From positions 1-64,000 of the forward strand of contig JAAVXK010000037.1 in NCBI GenBank assembly GCA_022790615.1: DNA of 64,000 nt, written 5' to 3'. Under the pieces are notes generated by a model that saw nothing but the letters and a program-made list of their open reading frames with translations, was not told the DNA's origin and searched no databases. Below, piece after piece: positions 55,855 through 64,000 of this stretch. Position 1 is the first letter of the stretch. Every line of letters begins with the position of its first letter. The stretch comes from Lachnospiraceae bacterium. Lineage in GTDB: Bacteria > Bacillota > Clostridia > Lachnospirales > Lachnospiraceae. The translations under genes were made by a program, and so were the position numbers.

Positions 55855-56283
55855 TTAATAATAATGCGTAATCTTTTTTATTTCCCTGCAAGCGGCGTCA
55901 ATATCCACATCATCCAGTTGTTCCCACTTAATATTGACAGTATCGTCCGCATATCTTGGTATTACGTGTACGTGAAAATGAAATACGGTCTGTCCTGCCG
56001 CCACTTCATTATTCTGCAGGATATTAACCCCGTCGCATCCAAACGCCTCTTTAACCGCCAAAGCTATCTTCTTTGCGACCACCATAATTCCCGCCGCAAC
56101 ATCATCGGGAATTTCATAAATATTAGCTACATGTGTCTTTGGCAGTATGATTACATGCCCCCTTGACGCAGGTGAAACATCCATTATCGCCTTATATGCG
56201 TCATCCTCATACACAGTCCTTGATGGTATTTCACCAGAAATAATTTTACAGAATATACAATCTGTCTGCGCTTTTCTTTCCAT
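55855..56283 (-). CDS. HIT family protein
   Basis: CIFCKIISGEIPSRTVYEDD, FHFHVHVIPRY (HxHxH); GGGAGG before ATG 56283. Confidence 0.94.
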   Translation of the reverse strand: MERKAQTDCIFCKIISGEIPSRTVYEDDAYKAIMDVSPASRGHVIILPKTHVANIYEIPDDVAAGIMVVAKKIALAVKEAFGCDGVNILQNNEVAAGQTVFHFHVHVIPRYADDTVNIKWEQLDDVDIDAACREIKKITHYY

Positions 56284-56348
56284 ATTATCCTCCCAATTTA
56301 ATATATTTATTCCATACAAAGCCTGAGCTATATGTTTCATCACGACTT

Positions 56349-57350
56349 CTATGACCTTTTAAAGTTAAATACATTATCCAGCATACGGAGCGTATTAAAA
56401 TTGCCTTTTGCAGTTATTTTTCCTGACATGAATGCTCCCTGAAAGTTCTTTTTTCCTAAAAAAATGTCCTGTAATATAGGAAAATCGGTTCTTATGTATA
56501 CATCCGCCTTATTGTTAATCCCATATTTACATTCTAACATTCCGCAATTAATATTTATATACAAATCCTTCTCGATATCTTCCAGCCTGATTATATAACT
56601 GGCCGAACACTCAACACTGCTGTCAAATGCATTGTGAAAAGTCGCAATTATATTATCACTTGAGTTATCCTGCTCGCCAAGCAGACCCTTGAATATCGAT
56701 GCAAGCTCCTCAATGTCCTCTTTTTGCTTTTTAACATAATTATCATCCGATATATATTCGGAAAGCTGTTCACTCTCCTGCGGCGTAAGCTTCGGCGCTT
56801 TTGTTTTAAGGACTTTTTTGCATATTTCGACAGAGCTGTTTGGAAACGCTATATTTTTCTGGCTTATGGCTCTGTACATTTCCTCCGTTTTCTTCTCTAT
56901 TTTTTTAAGGGCCGCCGTATTAGTTTCAAAAGCGGTAGTGTTCTCCACGTACGCACACAATCCGTCAAGCGGAATGCCGCCCAGAAGTTCCCATGATTTT
57001 ACAAGCGTATTTTCAGCGTCCCTTTCCCCATACGTAGAAGACATTACTACCGGCATCATATATATACGGCCCATCGCCTCTTTGTCGCCATACAGCCAGC
57101 ACGAATCAAGAAACTGCTGCATAAGGCCGCCGATACCCATCCACTCAACATGAACCGCAAGTATAATTCCATCCGCATCCTTAAGAGTTTTGGGCATTGC
57201 ACTTATACTGTTTTTTTCTTCATACAGGTTATATCTGTCAACTTTAACGCGAAGTTCCTCAAATACCCTGGTAATCGTATTGATTACAAACAAAGTCGGG
57301 TCCTCAATTACTCCGCGGCCGCCATAGTATATGTTAATCCTCATTAACAT
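56349..57350 (-). CDS. Flavodoxin-like (NADPH-dependent FMN reductase-type) protein fused to SCP2-like domain
   Basis: N-terminal flavodoxin-like fold sequence (INIYYGGRG..., ILAVHVEWMGIGGLMQQFLDSCW); C-terminal SCP2-like NKADVYIRTDFPILQDIFLGKKNFQGAFMSGKITAKGNFNTLRMLDNVF. Confidence 0.72.
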   Translation of the reverse strand: MLMRINIYYGGRGVIEDPTLFVINTITRVFEELRVKVDRYNLYEEKNSISAMPKTLKDADGIILAVHVEWMGIGGLMQQFLDSCWLYGDKEAMGRIYMMPVVMSSTYGERDAENTLVKSWELLGGIPLDGLCAYVENTTAFETNTAALKKIEKKTEEMYRAISQKNIAFPNSSVEICKKVLKTKAPKLTPQESEQLSEYISDDNYVKKQKEDIEELASIFKGLLGEQDNSSDNIIATFHNAFDSSVECSASYIIRLEDIEKDLYININCGMLECKYGINNKADVYIRTDFPILQDIFLGKKNFQGAFMSGKITAKGNFNTLRMLDNVFNFKRS

Positions 57351-57384
57351 CCGTCTCCTTTCTTAAAACAAAATGCTGTTAATA

Positions 57385-58446
57385 TTATGTCCCCGCCTTT
57401 TCATTCTTTTTTACATATTTTCTGTAAATGAGCAGCAAAAATGTTATTATAGCGCCAAGAACAAACCCCGTCACATGCGCTACATTGTCTATTCCCGAAT
57501 CGCCGAAACCGCTGCATAACGTGAGAATTAAAAACAGCACAATTCTTATAAAACCAATATCTTCAAACCTCTTCCTGTCCGAAAGAATATACGCAATCAT
57601 AACGCCGCACAGCCCGAATACAGCCCCTGAAGCCCCGACAGACCACACATCATTACCAAAATAGTTGTACCAGCATAAAGAAACCGTACCGGCTATTATT
57701 CCAGACAACATATATATTACAAGATATTGTATTTTTCCAAGCATATTTTCAAAGTAATATCCTATAAACGCAAGAAATACCATATTACTGAAAAGATGGT
57801 CTATACCGTCATGTATAAAAAAGTGCGTTATAATCCTATAATATTCTCCTTTTTCTACGACGGCACTATAATTCAGAGCCCCGCTCTCCATCATAAGAAT
57901 CGTCTCATCTAAAGAACGGGCAAAATCCATATAAAAAAATGCTACGGCGTTAATTAATATTATCAAGGCCGTTATGAACGGAAATCCGCGCTTAGCTCCG
58001 TTTTCCGTTCCACCGCCAAACCCATCGCTTAAAATATAGGATTTTCCATCTAACGTATCCTCTATAATAGAGGCCGCATCAGAAAATGAATCCGGCTGGT
58101 TTTCATATATCATAAGGTGCCCATTCTGTATATCCACTATCCAGTACGGATAAAACCCGGATATTATCTCCTGGCAGTTCTGCGCTTCATAAGTACATAC
58201 TATCTGAAGCAGCCTGAAATCAAGCTGCCCGGTATCCTGACAGTATACCCTGAATCTTCTTAACATATTATTATAATCTTCATAAGTAATTTTTTCAATT
58301 CCCACATAGTTAACGACGGACACTGCATATATTATATCGCGAACTCTTTTTGCCCCAAAAAATATCGAAGTCCCGCCCAAATTATCCGCATCGACAATCT
58401 CATAACCCATATATGAAAAATTATTCTTCAGCATTTCAAATATCAA
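57385..58446 (-). CDS. Rhomboid family intramembrane serine protease
   Basis: HFFIHDGIDHLFSNMVFL, GASGAVFGLCG (catalytic Ser), NVAHVTGFVLG (catalytic His). Confidence 0.92.
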   Translation of the reverse strand: MIFEMLKNNFSYMGYEIVDADNLGGTSIFFGAKRVRDIIYAVSVVNYVGIEKITYEDYNNMLRRFRVYCQDTGQLDFRLLQIVCTYEAQNCQEIISGFYPYWIVDIQNGHLMIYENQPDSFSDAASIIEDTLDGKSYILSDGFGGGTENGAKRGFPFITALIILINAVAFFYMDFARSLDETILMMESGALNYSAVVEKGEYYRIITHFFIHDGIDHLFSNMVFLAFIGYYFENMLGKIQYLVIYMLSGIIAGTVSLCWYNYFGNDVWSVGASGAVFGLCGVMIAYILSDRKRFEDIGFIRIVLFLILTLCSGFGDSGIDNVAHVTGFVLGAIITFLLLIYRKYVKKNEKAGT

Positions 58447-58538
58447 TTAACACACCTGCAAACCTTTCAAAACAGCCATATGGCTTAAAATACATTGTAT
58501 TATATATTATTATACCAATTAATGATATATAATTCAAC

Positions 58539-58567
58539 TTGACATGCGAATACTTTATAAGCATACT
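58539..58567 (+). promoter_or_regulatory. SigmaA-type promoter (TTGACA-17-CATACT)
   Basis: Exact -35, 17-bp spacer, upstream of the ASKHA-domain gene. Confidence 0.55.
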
Positions 58568-58632
58568 GAAAGCAGGCCTATTATCTGTTTATTATGTTAT
58601 ACAAGTGAGGGTCTAATAACAGGCGGAGGTAC

Positions 58633-60180
58633 ATGAATATGGCAATAATAACCGTCTCTTCAGGCGGCAATATATCCGTAATACAATACAACCCGGATAA
58701 CAATACTACGCTCGCAGACATCCTATATAATAATGGGTTTCCACTCAATACAGTATGCGGCGGAACCGGATTTTGCAAAAAATGTCTTGTCATCGTAGAT
58801 AATATTCCACAAAAAGCATGTTCATACATCCCATGCAAAGACATAACCGTAAGCATTCCAAAATCCTCGCTGCTGCAGGCAAACATACCGGGCACACATG
58901 TTACCAATACAACAGTTTCAAAACAATACATCGGCACAAACACCGAAACAGCTTCCGTATCGGACAAAACGGCTAACGTATTTGATTCAATATCCGTCGC
59001 AATAGATATAGGCTCAACTTCCGTTTCAACATCCCTTGTAGGTATGGGACGCAAAAAAGACGACTTTGCAGTCATTGATACGTCAACCATATTTAATCCG
59101 ACGGTCCGATACGGCTCAGATGTTATCGCAAGGGTTCAGGCGTCTGCCGGCGGCAGAAAGGATGCCATGTCTTCTATTCTTATAGATACGCTTGAATCCG
59201 AGGTAAAACGATTAATTACATCCAACCATCTTGAAGCAATTCCGGTAAACAGCATATATATATCCTGCAATACCATAATGCAGCATCTTCTTTTAGGTCT
59301 TGACTGCACCGGAATTCTTGCATATCCTTTCACTCCGGTACCATTTGACCATAACTTTGTATACAAGGAAATATCTGTCTTCATTATACCGTCATTTAGT
59401 ACATTTGTAGGCGGTGATATTGTATCCGGCCTGTATTATTTGGATAAACCGCAGTACAGACGTTACATATTGCTAGACCTGGGAACGAATGCAGAGATGG
59501 TTCTTGTCGACGGCGACAGGACGTTTTGCACCTCCGCCGCTGCAGGACCGGCATTTGAGGGGGCAGGAATTTCATGTGGATGCGCCTATATAAAAGGGGC
59601 TGTGAGGAATGTTACAATAAAACCAAAGCAAAACAAAACCACATTCTCCATATCGTACAAAACTATCGATAACAAGCTGCCTGTCGGAATATGCGGCAGC
59701 GGTATAATGGATATATATTCACAGTTTGTTACGAATCATATTATTGATGAGAATAAAACCTTCGTTGATAAATACATGGAGTCAGGATTTGAAATTACAA
59801 AATCTGCTGCCGGACCCATAGTAATAACACAGCAGGATATTAGACATATACAGCTTGCCGTTTCCGCAATTAAGACGGGAATTGACATTTTACTCCGGCG
59901 CTCCGGACTGTCTGCGTCCGATATTGAAAAAGTGTATATAGCCGGAAGCTTTGGCTCTTCCCTGCAGCCGGAAGCTATAAAAAACACAAATCTTTTACCG
60001 AAAGAATTCATCAACCGGCAGATTATACAATTTTCAGGAAACACCTCTTTATCAGGGGCAATAAAATGTGCCGTTGACAGATGCTGCACCGACAGTTTTA
60101 ATGAAATCATGGGTGCATATACCGAGATAGAACTTGCAAACGATTCAGAGTTCAACAGCCTTTTTATAGGCAATTTATAA
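58633..60180 (+). CDS. RACo/RamA-like corrinoid-protein reductive activator (2Fe-2S ferredoxin plus ASKHA/DUF4445)
   Basis: CGGTGFCKKC 2Fe-2S motif; AIDIGSTSVSTSLV, LLDLGTNAEMVLVDGD, AGPAFEGAGISCG, VYIAGSFGSSLQPEA. Confidence 0.88.
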   Translation: MNMAIITVSSGGNISVIQYNPDNNTTLADILYNNGFPLNTVCGGTGFCKKCLVIVDNIPQKACSYIPCKDITVSIPKSSLLQANIPGTHVTNTTVSKQYIGTNTETASVSDKTANVFDSISVAIDIGSTSVSTSLVGMGRKKDDFAVIDTSTIFNPTVRYGSDVIARVQASAGGRKDAMSSILIDTLESEVKRLITSNHLEAIPVNSIYISCNTIMQHLLLGLDCTGILAYPFTPVPFDHNFVYKEISVFIIPSFSTFVGGDIVSGLYYLDKPQYRRYILLDLGTNAEMVLVDGDRTFCTSAAAGPAFEGAGISCGCAYIKGAVRNVTIKPKQNKTTFSISYKTIDNKLPVGICGSGIMDIYSQFVTNHIIDENKTFVDKYMESGFEITKSAAGPIVITQQDIRHIQLAVSAIKTGIDILLRRSGLSASDIEKVYIAGSFGSSLQPEAIKNTNLLPKEFINRQIIQFSGNTSLSGAIKCAVDRCCTDSFNEIMGAYTEIELANDSEFNSLFIGNL

Positions 60181-60183
60181 CCT

Positions 60184-60645
60184 CTAATAGAATTGTATGT
60201 TCATTGCAGACAAAAATATTACTTCATATACAACGATAGTAACGATACACAATAAGTATACCATTCTATTTTTAGTTCCCTGCCCCCCTTTTGGTACTAT
60301 ATATCTGTCCGCGGCGTCCATACATGCGTCAAACTCCTCCTTTTTTACATATGCATACAGTTCTTCCATAAACATGTCCGTTCCATCCCCTGCATGTCTG
60401 CATGCGCTGCACAACATTTTAAAAAAAGTATCCGCGCTTTCCTTATATTTTTCATTGGATAATGTTATACCCTGCTTAACCATATATACTTTCCCATTAT
60501 ATGCGTCATATAGTATATGTTCATTATCAAGCATTACCTGAACTCCGCTTTTCATCGACTTTATCACTGCCTTTACAATAACAGATATATCGTATCTACA
60601 TGGCCTGGCACATGTAAGAAATTCACTGAGCGTTATCTTTGACAA
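60184..60645 (-). CDS. Hypothetical protein with C-terminal TM (Tad locus associated)
   Basis: Overlaps the TadE-like gene by 23 nt; C-terminal hydrophobic helix. Confidence 0.6.
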   Translation of the reverse strand: MSKITLSEFLTCARPCRYDISVIVKAVIKSMKSGVQVMLDNEHILYDAYNGKVYMVKQGITLSNEKYKESADTFFKMLCSACRHAGDGTDMFMEELYAYVKKEEFDACMDAADRYIVPKGGQGTKNRMVYLLCIVTIVVYEVIFLSAMNIQFY

Positions 60646-61057
60646 TATCCATTCTCCTTACCGATACACATATATTTTCTATCTTTGCCTCCCTGCTTAT
60701 CCTATACTCGCCAAATGCTCCCCTGAATATGTATGCAATGCCAAATTTTACTTTGGGTACGGCGTACACGCTCAAAGTTATTTTATTCCTTTTAATTTCA
60801 CATTTCAGCTCATTCACAGAATATAGCATAATCCTCTTTGAAATCTCATCCCTTATTAATTCTGACAATTCCACCGTTTCGTTAGATTCATCATAACTTT
60901 TCCCCGATACGCAAGCCTCTTCTATCACCCTGTCGGCCGTCATGTTAATCACTCCCCTGTCACAGCCAAGCAGGGCTTCATATAAAAGTGCACATATAAT
61001 ACTGATTATAAGCGGAATAATCAATGACGCCTCAACCGTTATTTTAGCATCGGCCAT
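60623..61057 (-). CDS. TadE-like pseudopilin
   Basis: ADAKITVEASLIIPLIISIICALLYE; AAGGAGG before ATG 61057. Confidence 0.8.
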   Translation of the reverse strand: MADAKITVEASLIIPLIISIICALLYEALLGCDRGVINMTADRVIEEACVSGKSYDESNETVELSELIRDEISKRIMLYSVNELKCEIKRNKITLSVYAVPKVKFGIAYIFRGAFGEYRISREAKIENICVSVRRMDIVKDNAQ

Positions 61058-61131
61058 GTTCCACCTCCTTATCTGCAAACCATGCCGTTCCTATTATGAC
61101 ACAAACACAGTATTCAAAGTATCAATCGAAT

Positions 61132-61151
61132 GAATTTTCAGACACGCTCTA
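61132..61151 (-). repeat. Dispersed repeat copy 3 (shorter)
   Basis: Reverse strand TAGAGCGTGTCTGAAAATTC; one mismatch to copies 1 and 2 over TAGAGCGTGTTTGAAAATT. Confidence 0.7.
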
Positions 61152-61604
61152 CATAAACTTCTTACATAATAACGCTATATTAATTATTATGTAAGAAATT
61201 GCGGCAAATGGGACAAACGGAACCTCTGCCTCGGTCATGCGTCTGCTTTTTTCACCCGATATCATACGCGCCGCCATATATACGAATGCCGCAAACGACG
61301 CAAACATCATAACTATTACCGCCGTATAGATTCCTGAAACTACCCCCACCATACACATTATAATGCCGTCGCCGTAACCAATCTTTCCATGGCTTACGGC
61401 CGAATATAGTATGAGTCCCATTCCAAGAGCGATATCCCCGCACATTCTTATAACAGAATAATTATCATATATGCAGTATAACAGCGCCACGCCCGCACAT
61501 ACAGTACACGGCGCCAGAATATGTATCCTTTTATACTTTATATCTTCCACCGTTCCTATGACCAGTGCGGTTAATGCGGATATAATACTAATTGTCCTGT
61601 ACAT
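61149..61604 (-). CDS. A24 (TadV/CpaA-type) prepilin peptidase
   Basis: TVEDIKYKRI and GYGDGIIM aspartate motifs; polytopic. Confidence 0.85.
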   Translation of the reverse strand: MYRTISIISALTALVIGTVEDIKYKRIHILAPCTVCAGVALLYCIYDNYSVIRMCGDIALGMGLILYSAVSHGKIGYGDGIIMCMVGVVSGIYTAVIVMMFASFAAFVYMAARMISGEKSRRMTEAEVPFVPFAAISYIIINIALLCKKFM

Positions 61605-61606
61605 AG

Positions 61607-62260
61607 CTAATTTCCCCCACATTTTTTACACATTCTCATCCCATCCAATTCCTCCCTAAACACAGATATAACATTTCTCCTGATTGAGGAACATTCCTTA
61701 TTGCCATGATATCTGTTCCCATATGACGTCACGTAAACCATTTTACCATCAACATCTTTGCCGCACCTTTCGCACGGATAATACTTTCCGCCGGAATCAT
61801 TCCTTTCCCCGTCAATTCCTGATAATCTGACGGTATAGACCACCGTCTTTATATAGGAACATGTGCAGGACTCGTGATACACTCTGCCGTTTGGCGTTAT
61901 GTATACAATTTCATCTCTTTGCGCGTCCTCAATAGAGGTTATTCCCGAAAACGGACGGCTGACCACATGCTGCCTTACAATGGGTCGTATGAATTCCGGG
62001 ATGGGTACGTTATCGCAGGCAACATACATGTTCATCAAGTCAATATCTCCATCCTTATCCCTCAAAGGCAGAATATTCTCCGACATATATGAAACAGCCC
62101 GTACTTTACCGAGGTCTGCAGCAAGCTTTCTCTGTACATCTTCGGCCTCTCCAAACCATATAACTATATTAATAAGTGCAAGCATCGCAAACAGGAATAT
62201 CGGGCAGACTAAGGCTGCCTCCACAGTTATTGACGCCCTGGCATCTTTATTTGTTTTCAT
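61607..62260 (-). CDS. TadE-like pseudopilin with duplicated C-terminal Cys/His modules
   Basis: ARASITVEAALVCPIFLFAML; two VYxTxxGxxYHxxxxCSxI...CxxCG units. Confidence 0.82.
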   Translation of the reverse strand: MKTNKDARASITVEAALVCPIFLFAMLALINIVIWFGEAEDVQRKLAADLGKVRAVSYMSENILPLRDKDGDIDLMNMYVACDNVPIPEFIRPIVRQHVVSRPFSGITSIEDAQRDEIVYITPNGRVYHESCTCSYIKTVVYTVRLSGIDGERNDSGGKYYPCERCGKDVDGKMVYVTSYGNRYHGNKECSSIRRNVISVFREELDGMRMCKKCGGN

Positions 62261-62286
62261 AGCGCAACGCCTTCTTTCGTTTTATT

Positions 62287-62315
62287 CTAGAGCGTGTTTG
62301 AAAATTGCTTTCTGC
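62287..62315 (+). repeat. Dispersed repeat copy 2
   Basis: CTAGAGCGTGTTTGAAAATTGCTTTCTGC. Confidence 0.9.
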
Positions 62316-62360
62316 TAGACATACATGAATATTCTTATACAATCTCAAAAACTTTATATA

Positions 62361-62494
62361 TGCCTGTATATAACAGTCATATATGGACAGGAACAGTCTT
62401 TTTGGGTGGCTGCCAATGAAAATTCTATTATTCTTATAAAGATATGCTTTTATTTTTTTTGTTCCTGCCCATACATGACCGCTATATACAGACA
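62361..62494 (-). other. 35-bp long hairpin (64-nt loop)
   Basis: Arms 62361-62395 and 62460-62494; 30/35 Watson-Crick, and all 5 others are G.U in the - strand RNA. Confidence 0.85.
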
Positions 62495-62505
62495 CATCAC
62501 AATAT

Positions 62506-64000
62506 TTATTTGTATGAATAGGATACCGTCGCGCCGCTTTCATATGGCTCAACACAATTTATATTGACCGTCGCCCCATATAGCGCATCCTGAAAAGAAA
62601 ACCTCATGCTGTTATTCTGCTTAATGTTATATTGTATAATATCCATAATACGGCATGTCTTTAACTTTGTTTTTCCGGATAACAACAGCATTTTAATATA
62701 ATCGCCATAATCCATTCCACTATCACATCCCAATGCAGCGATTTTCTTTTTTATAAATTCCTTTCCAAATAGGGGTATCTCTGAAAAGCTTACATTCAAT
62801 GAAGCGTCCTTTTTTATGTAGGGAATCTTCTTTCCCGCAAGCAGTACGCCAACGTCAACACATGCGTCCTCATACGCCCATGCAGCAATAATTGAATACT
62901 GCACAATCCTCACCAGGGCATCCATGCCGGTAAATCCTACAATTGCAGCCGCCGCAATATAAGCCTTATTACGCTTTTCGGGGTCAGACAATATATGAAC
63001 CATTGATATACCAGTTCTTAACATAAGTATCTTTTCCGCAACTTTTTTTAGGTTCATTTCATCACCTGTTTTTCCGGCAATAATATATTCCATCTCATAA
63101 TCAAGAGCTTTATCAGGCACCCCAGCTGCTTCATCCGACAGAAAACATCCGAAAAACATATTAATATACATGCTCATTGCCACAATATCCGTTATTTTAC
63201 CGTCACTTTTTTTGAATCCCGCATCTCTGCATTCACCGACAAACTGCTCCAGTTTCTCCGTATCATCATCAAACATATACTCCTCGCTGCTTTTGGCATC
63301 CGTTTTGCCGCATTCATCTTCATCTAACAACCCATAATATATGTCGCACTCGGAAACGGCCTTTTTGGAAACGCTTTTTTCATCGTCTAGCAAAAGCTTT
63401 AGAATGCCTCCGGACATACGTCTGATTCCCTTTCTGGGGTCGGCCTGCCCGCCCAGGCTGAGCGTGGAGTAATCAAAGCGCAAATCCCTTACATGATATG
63501 TATCAAAAAAAGTAAGAATATCATCCGCCCTATGCATATAATCGCCCCACTCCTCTCTGTCTCCCGGGACCGGCAAATCCGCAAACGCAATAGCGCTGTC
63601 AAGAATCCGTATATTTTCATCCAGATTCTTTTCAAATATAACCGTATTGCAAATCAACTTTCCGTCATACCCCCCGCCAAGACTTTGGTTAATCTCTTTT
63701 GAAATGTCGCGTGCGCATACAGTCATCCTTCGAATCTCAGACAGCTTTTCCCTCCAACTTTTTATTTTTGCAGCAGGCAATGATACACTGTTGCCGGAAC
63801 CGCCTTTTTTCGCAAGTTTTTTTAGTTCTCTCGGGAGCAGGGATATATCCGTATATTTATCTTTTGTTTTTTTCCAGATTATATCGGAACCAACGCCGGC
63901 GTTGTCAGAAGTAACTTCTCCCGCAATTCCTTCTTTCACAAAACTTACCGGGCACCTGATATTACCTCCTGAAATGCTTACGCCTTCAACAGTCTTTAAA
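62506..64000 (-). CDS. DUF5702-like Tad-locus protein (5' end beyond window)
   Basis: Frame stays open from the ORF-track GTG (63939) to base 64000 (LKTVEGVSISGGNIRCPVSFVKEG...); C-terminal FQDALYGATVNINCVEPYESGATVSY typical of Tad-associated DUF5702 proteins. Confidence 0.7.
   Translation of the reverse strand, partial: LKTVEGVSISGGNIRCPVSFVKEGIAGEVTSDNAGVGSDIIWKKTKDKYTDISLLPRELKKLAKKGGSGNSVSLPAAKIKSWREKLSEIRRMTVCARDISKEINQSLGGGYDGKLICNTVIFEKNLDENIRILDSAIAFADLPVPGDREEWGDYMHRADDILTFFDTYHVRDLRFDYSTLSLGGQADPRKGIRRMSGGILKLLLDDEKSVSKKAVSECDIYYGLLDEDECGKTDAKSSEEYMFDDDTEKLEQFVGECRDAGFKKSDGKITDIVAMSMYINMFFGCFLSDEAAGVPDKALDYEMEYIIAGKTGDEMNLKKVAEKILMLRTGISMVHILSDPEKRNKAYIAAAAIVGFTGMDALVRIVQYSIIAAWAYEDACVDVGVLLAGKKIPYIKKDASLNVSFSEIPLFGKEFIKKKIAALGCDSGMDYGDYIKMLLLSGKTKLKTCRIMDIIQYNIKQNNSMRFSFQDALYGATVNINCVEPYESGATVSYSYK

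Overview
64-kb chromosomal window from a low-to-moderate G+C Firmicute. It is probably a Lachnospiraceae-type clostridium; that is inferred from gene content and was not tested. Most of the window is ordinary chromosome: leuS, an L,D-transpeptidase, a P-type cation ATPase, a GH10 xylanase, pflB/pflA, lgt, two tandem propeller-type solute-binding lipoproteins beside a two-component system, rsmF-like, an M29 aminopeptidase, degV, an MCP, a complete F1Fo ATP synthase operon (atpZ-I-B-E-F-H-A-G-D-C), proC, rpiB, a ywlE-like gene, sua5/ywlC, cwlD-like, GH18, mecA, a four-gene ABC-type operon, a small ferredoxin (below the ORF-track size cutoff), murG, HIT, a flavodoxin/SCP2 fusion, a rhomboid, a RACo-like ASKHA activator, and the end of a Tad-type pilus locus. 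The observations most worth a second look are: a ZTP (pfl-motif) riboswitch with overlapping terminator ahead of pflB; an unassigned structured element (11494-11635) just upstream of it; a 35-bp intercistronic stem in the Tad operon whose only mismatches are all G.U wobbles on the coding-strand transcript; a YwlE/LMW-PTP homologue that has lost its nucleophilic Cys; a c-ring with a full Na+-binding signature; an AbiEi-like antitoxin remnant; and a short dispersed repeat present in three copies. I found no rRNA, tRNA, CRISPR array or intact transposase. No database search or folding program was run.
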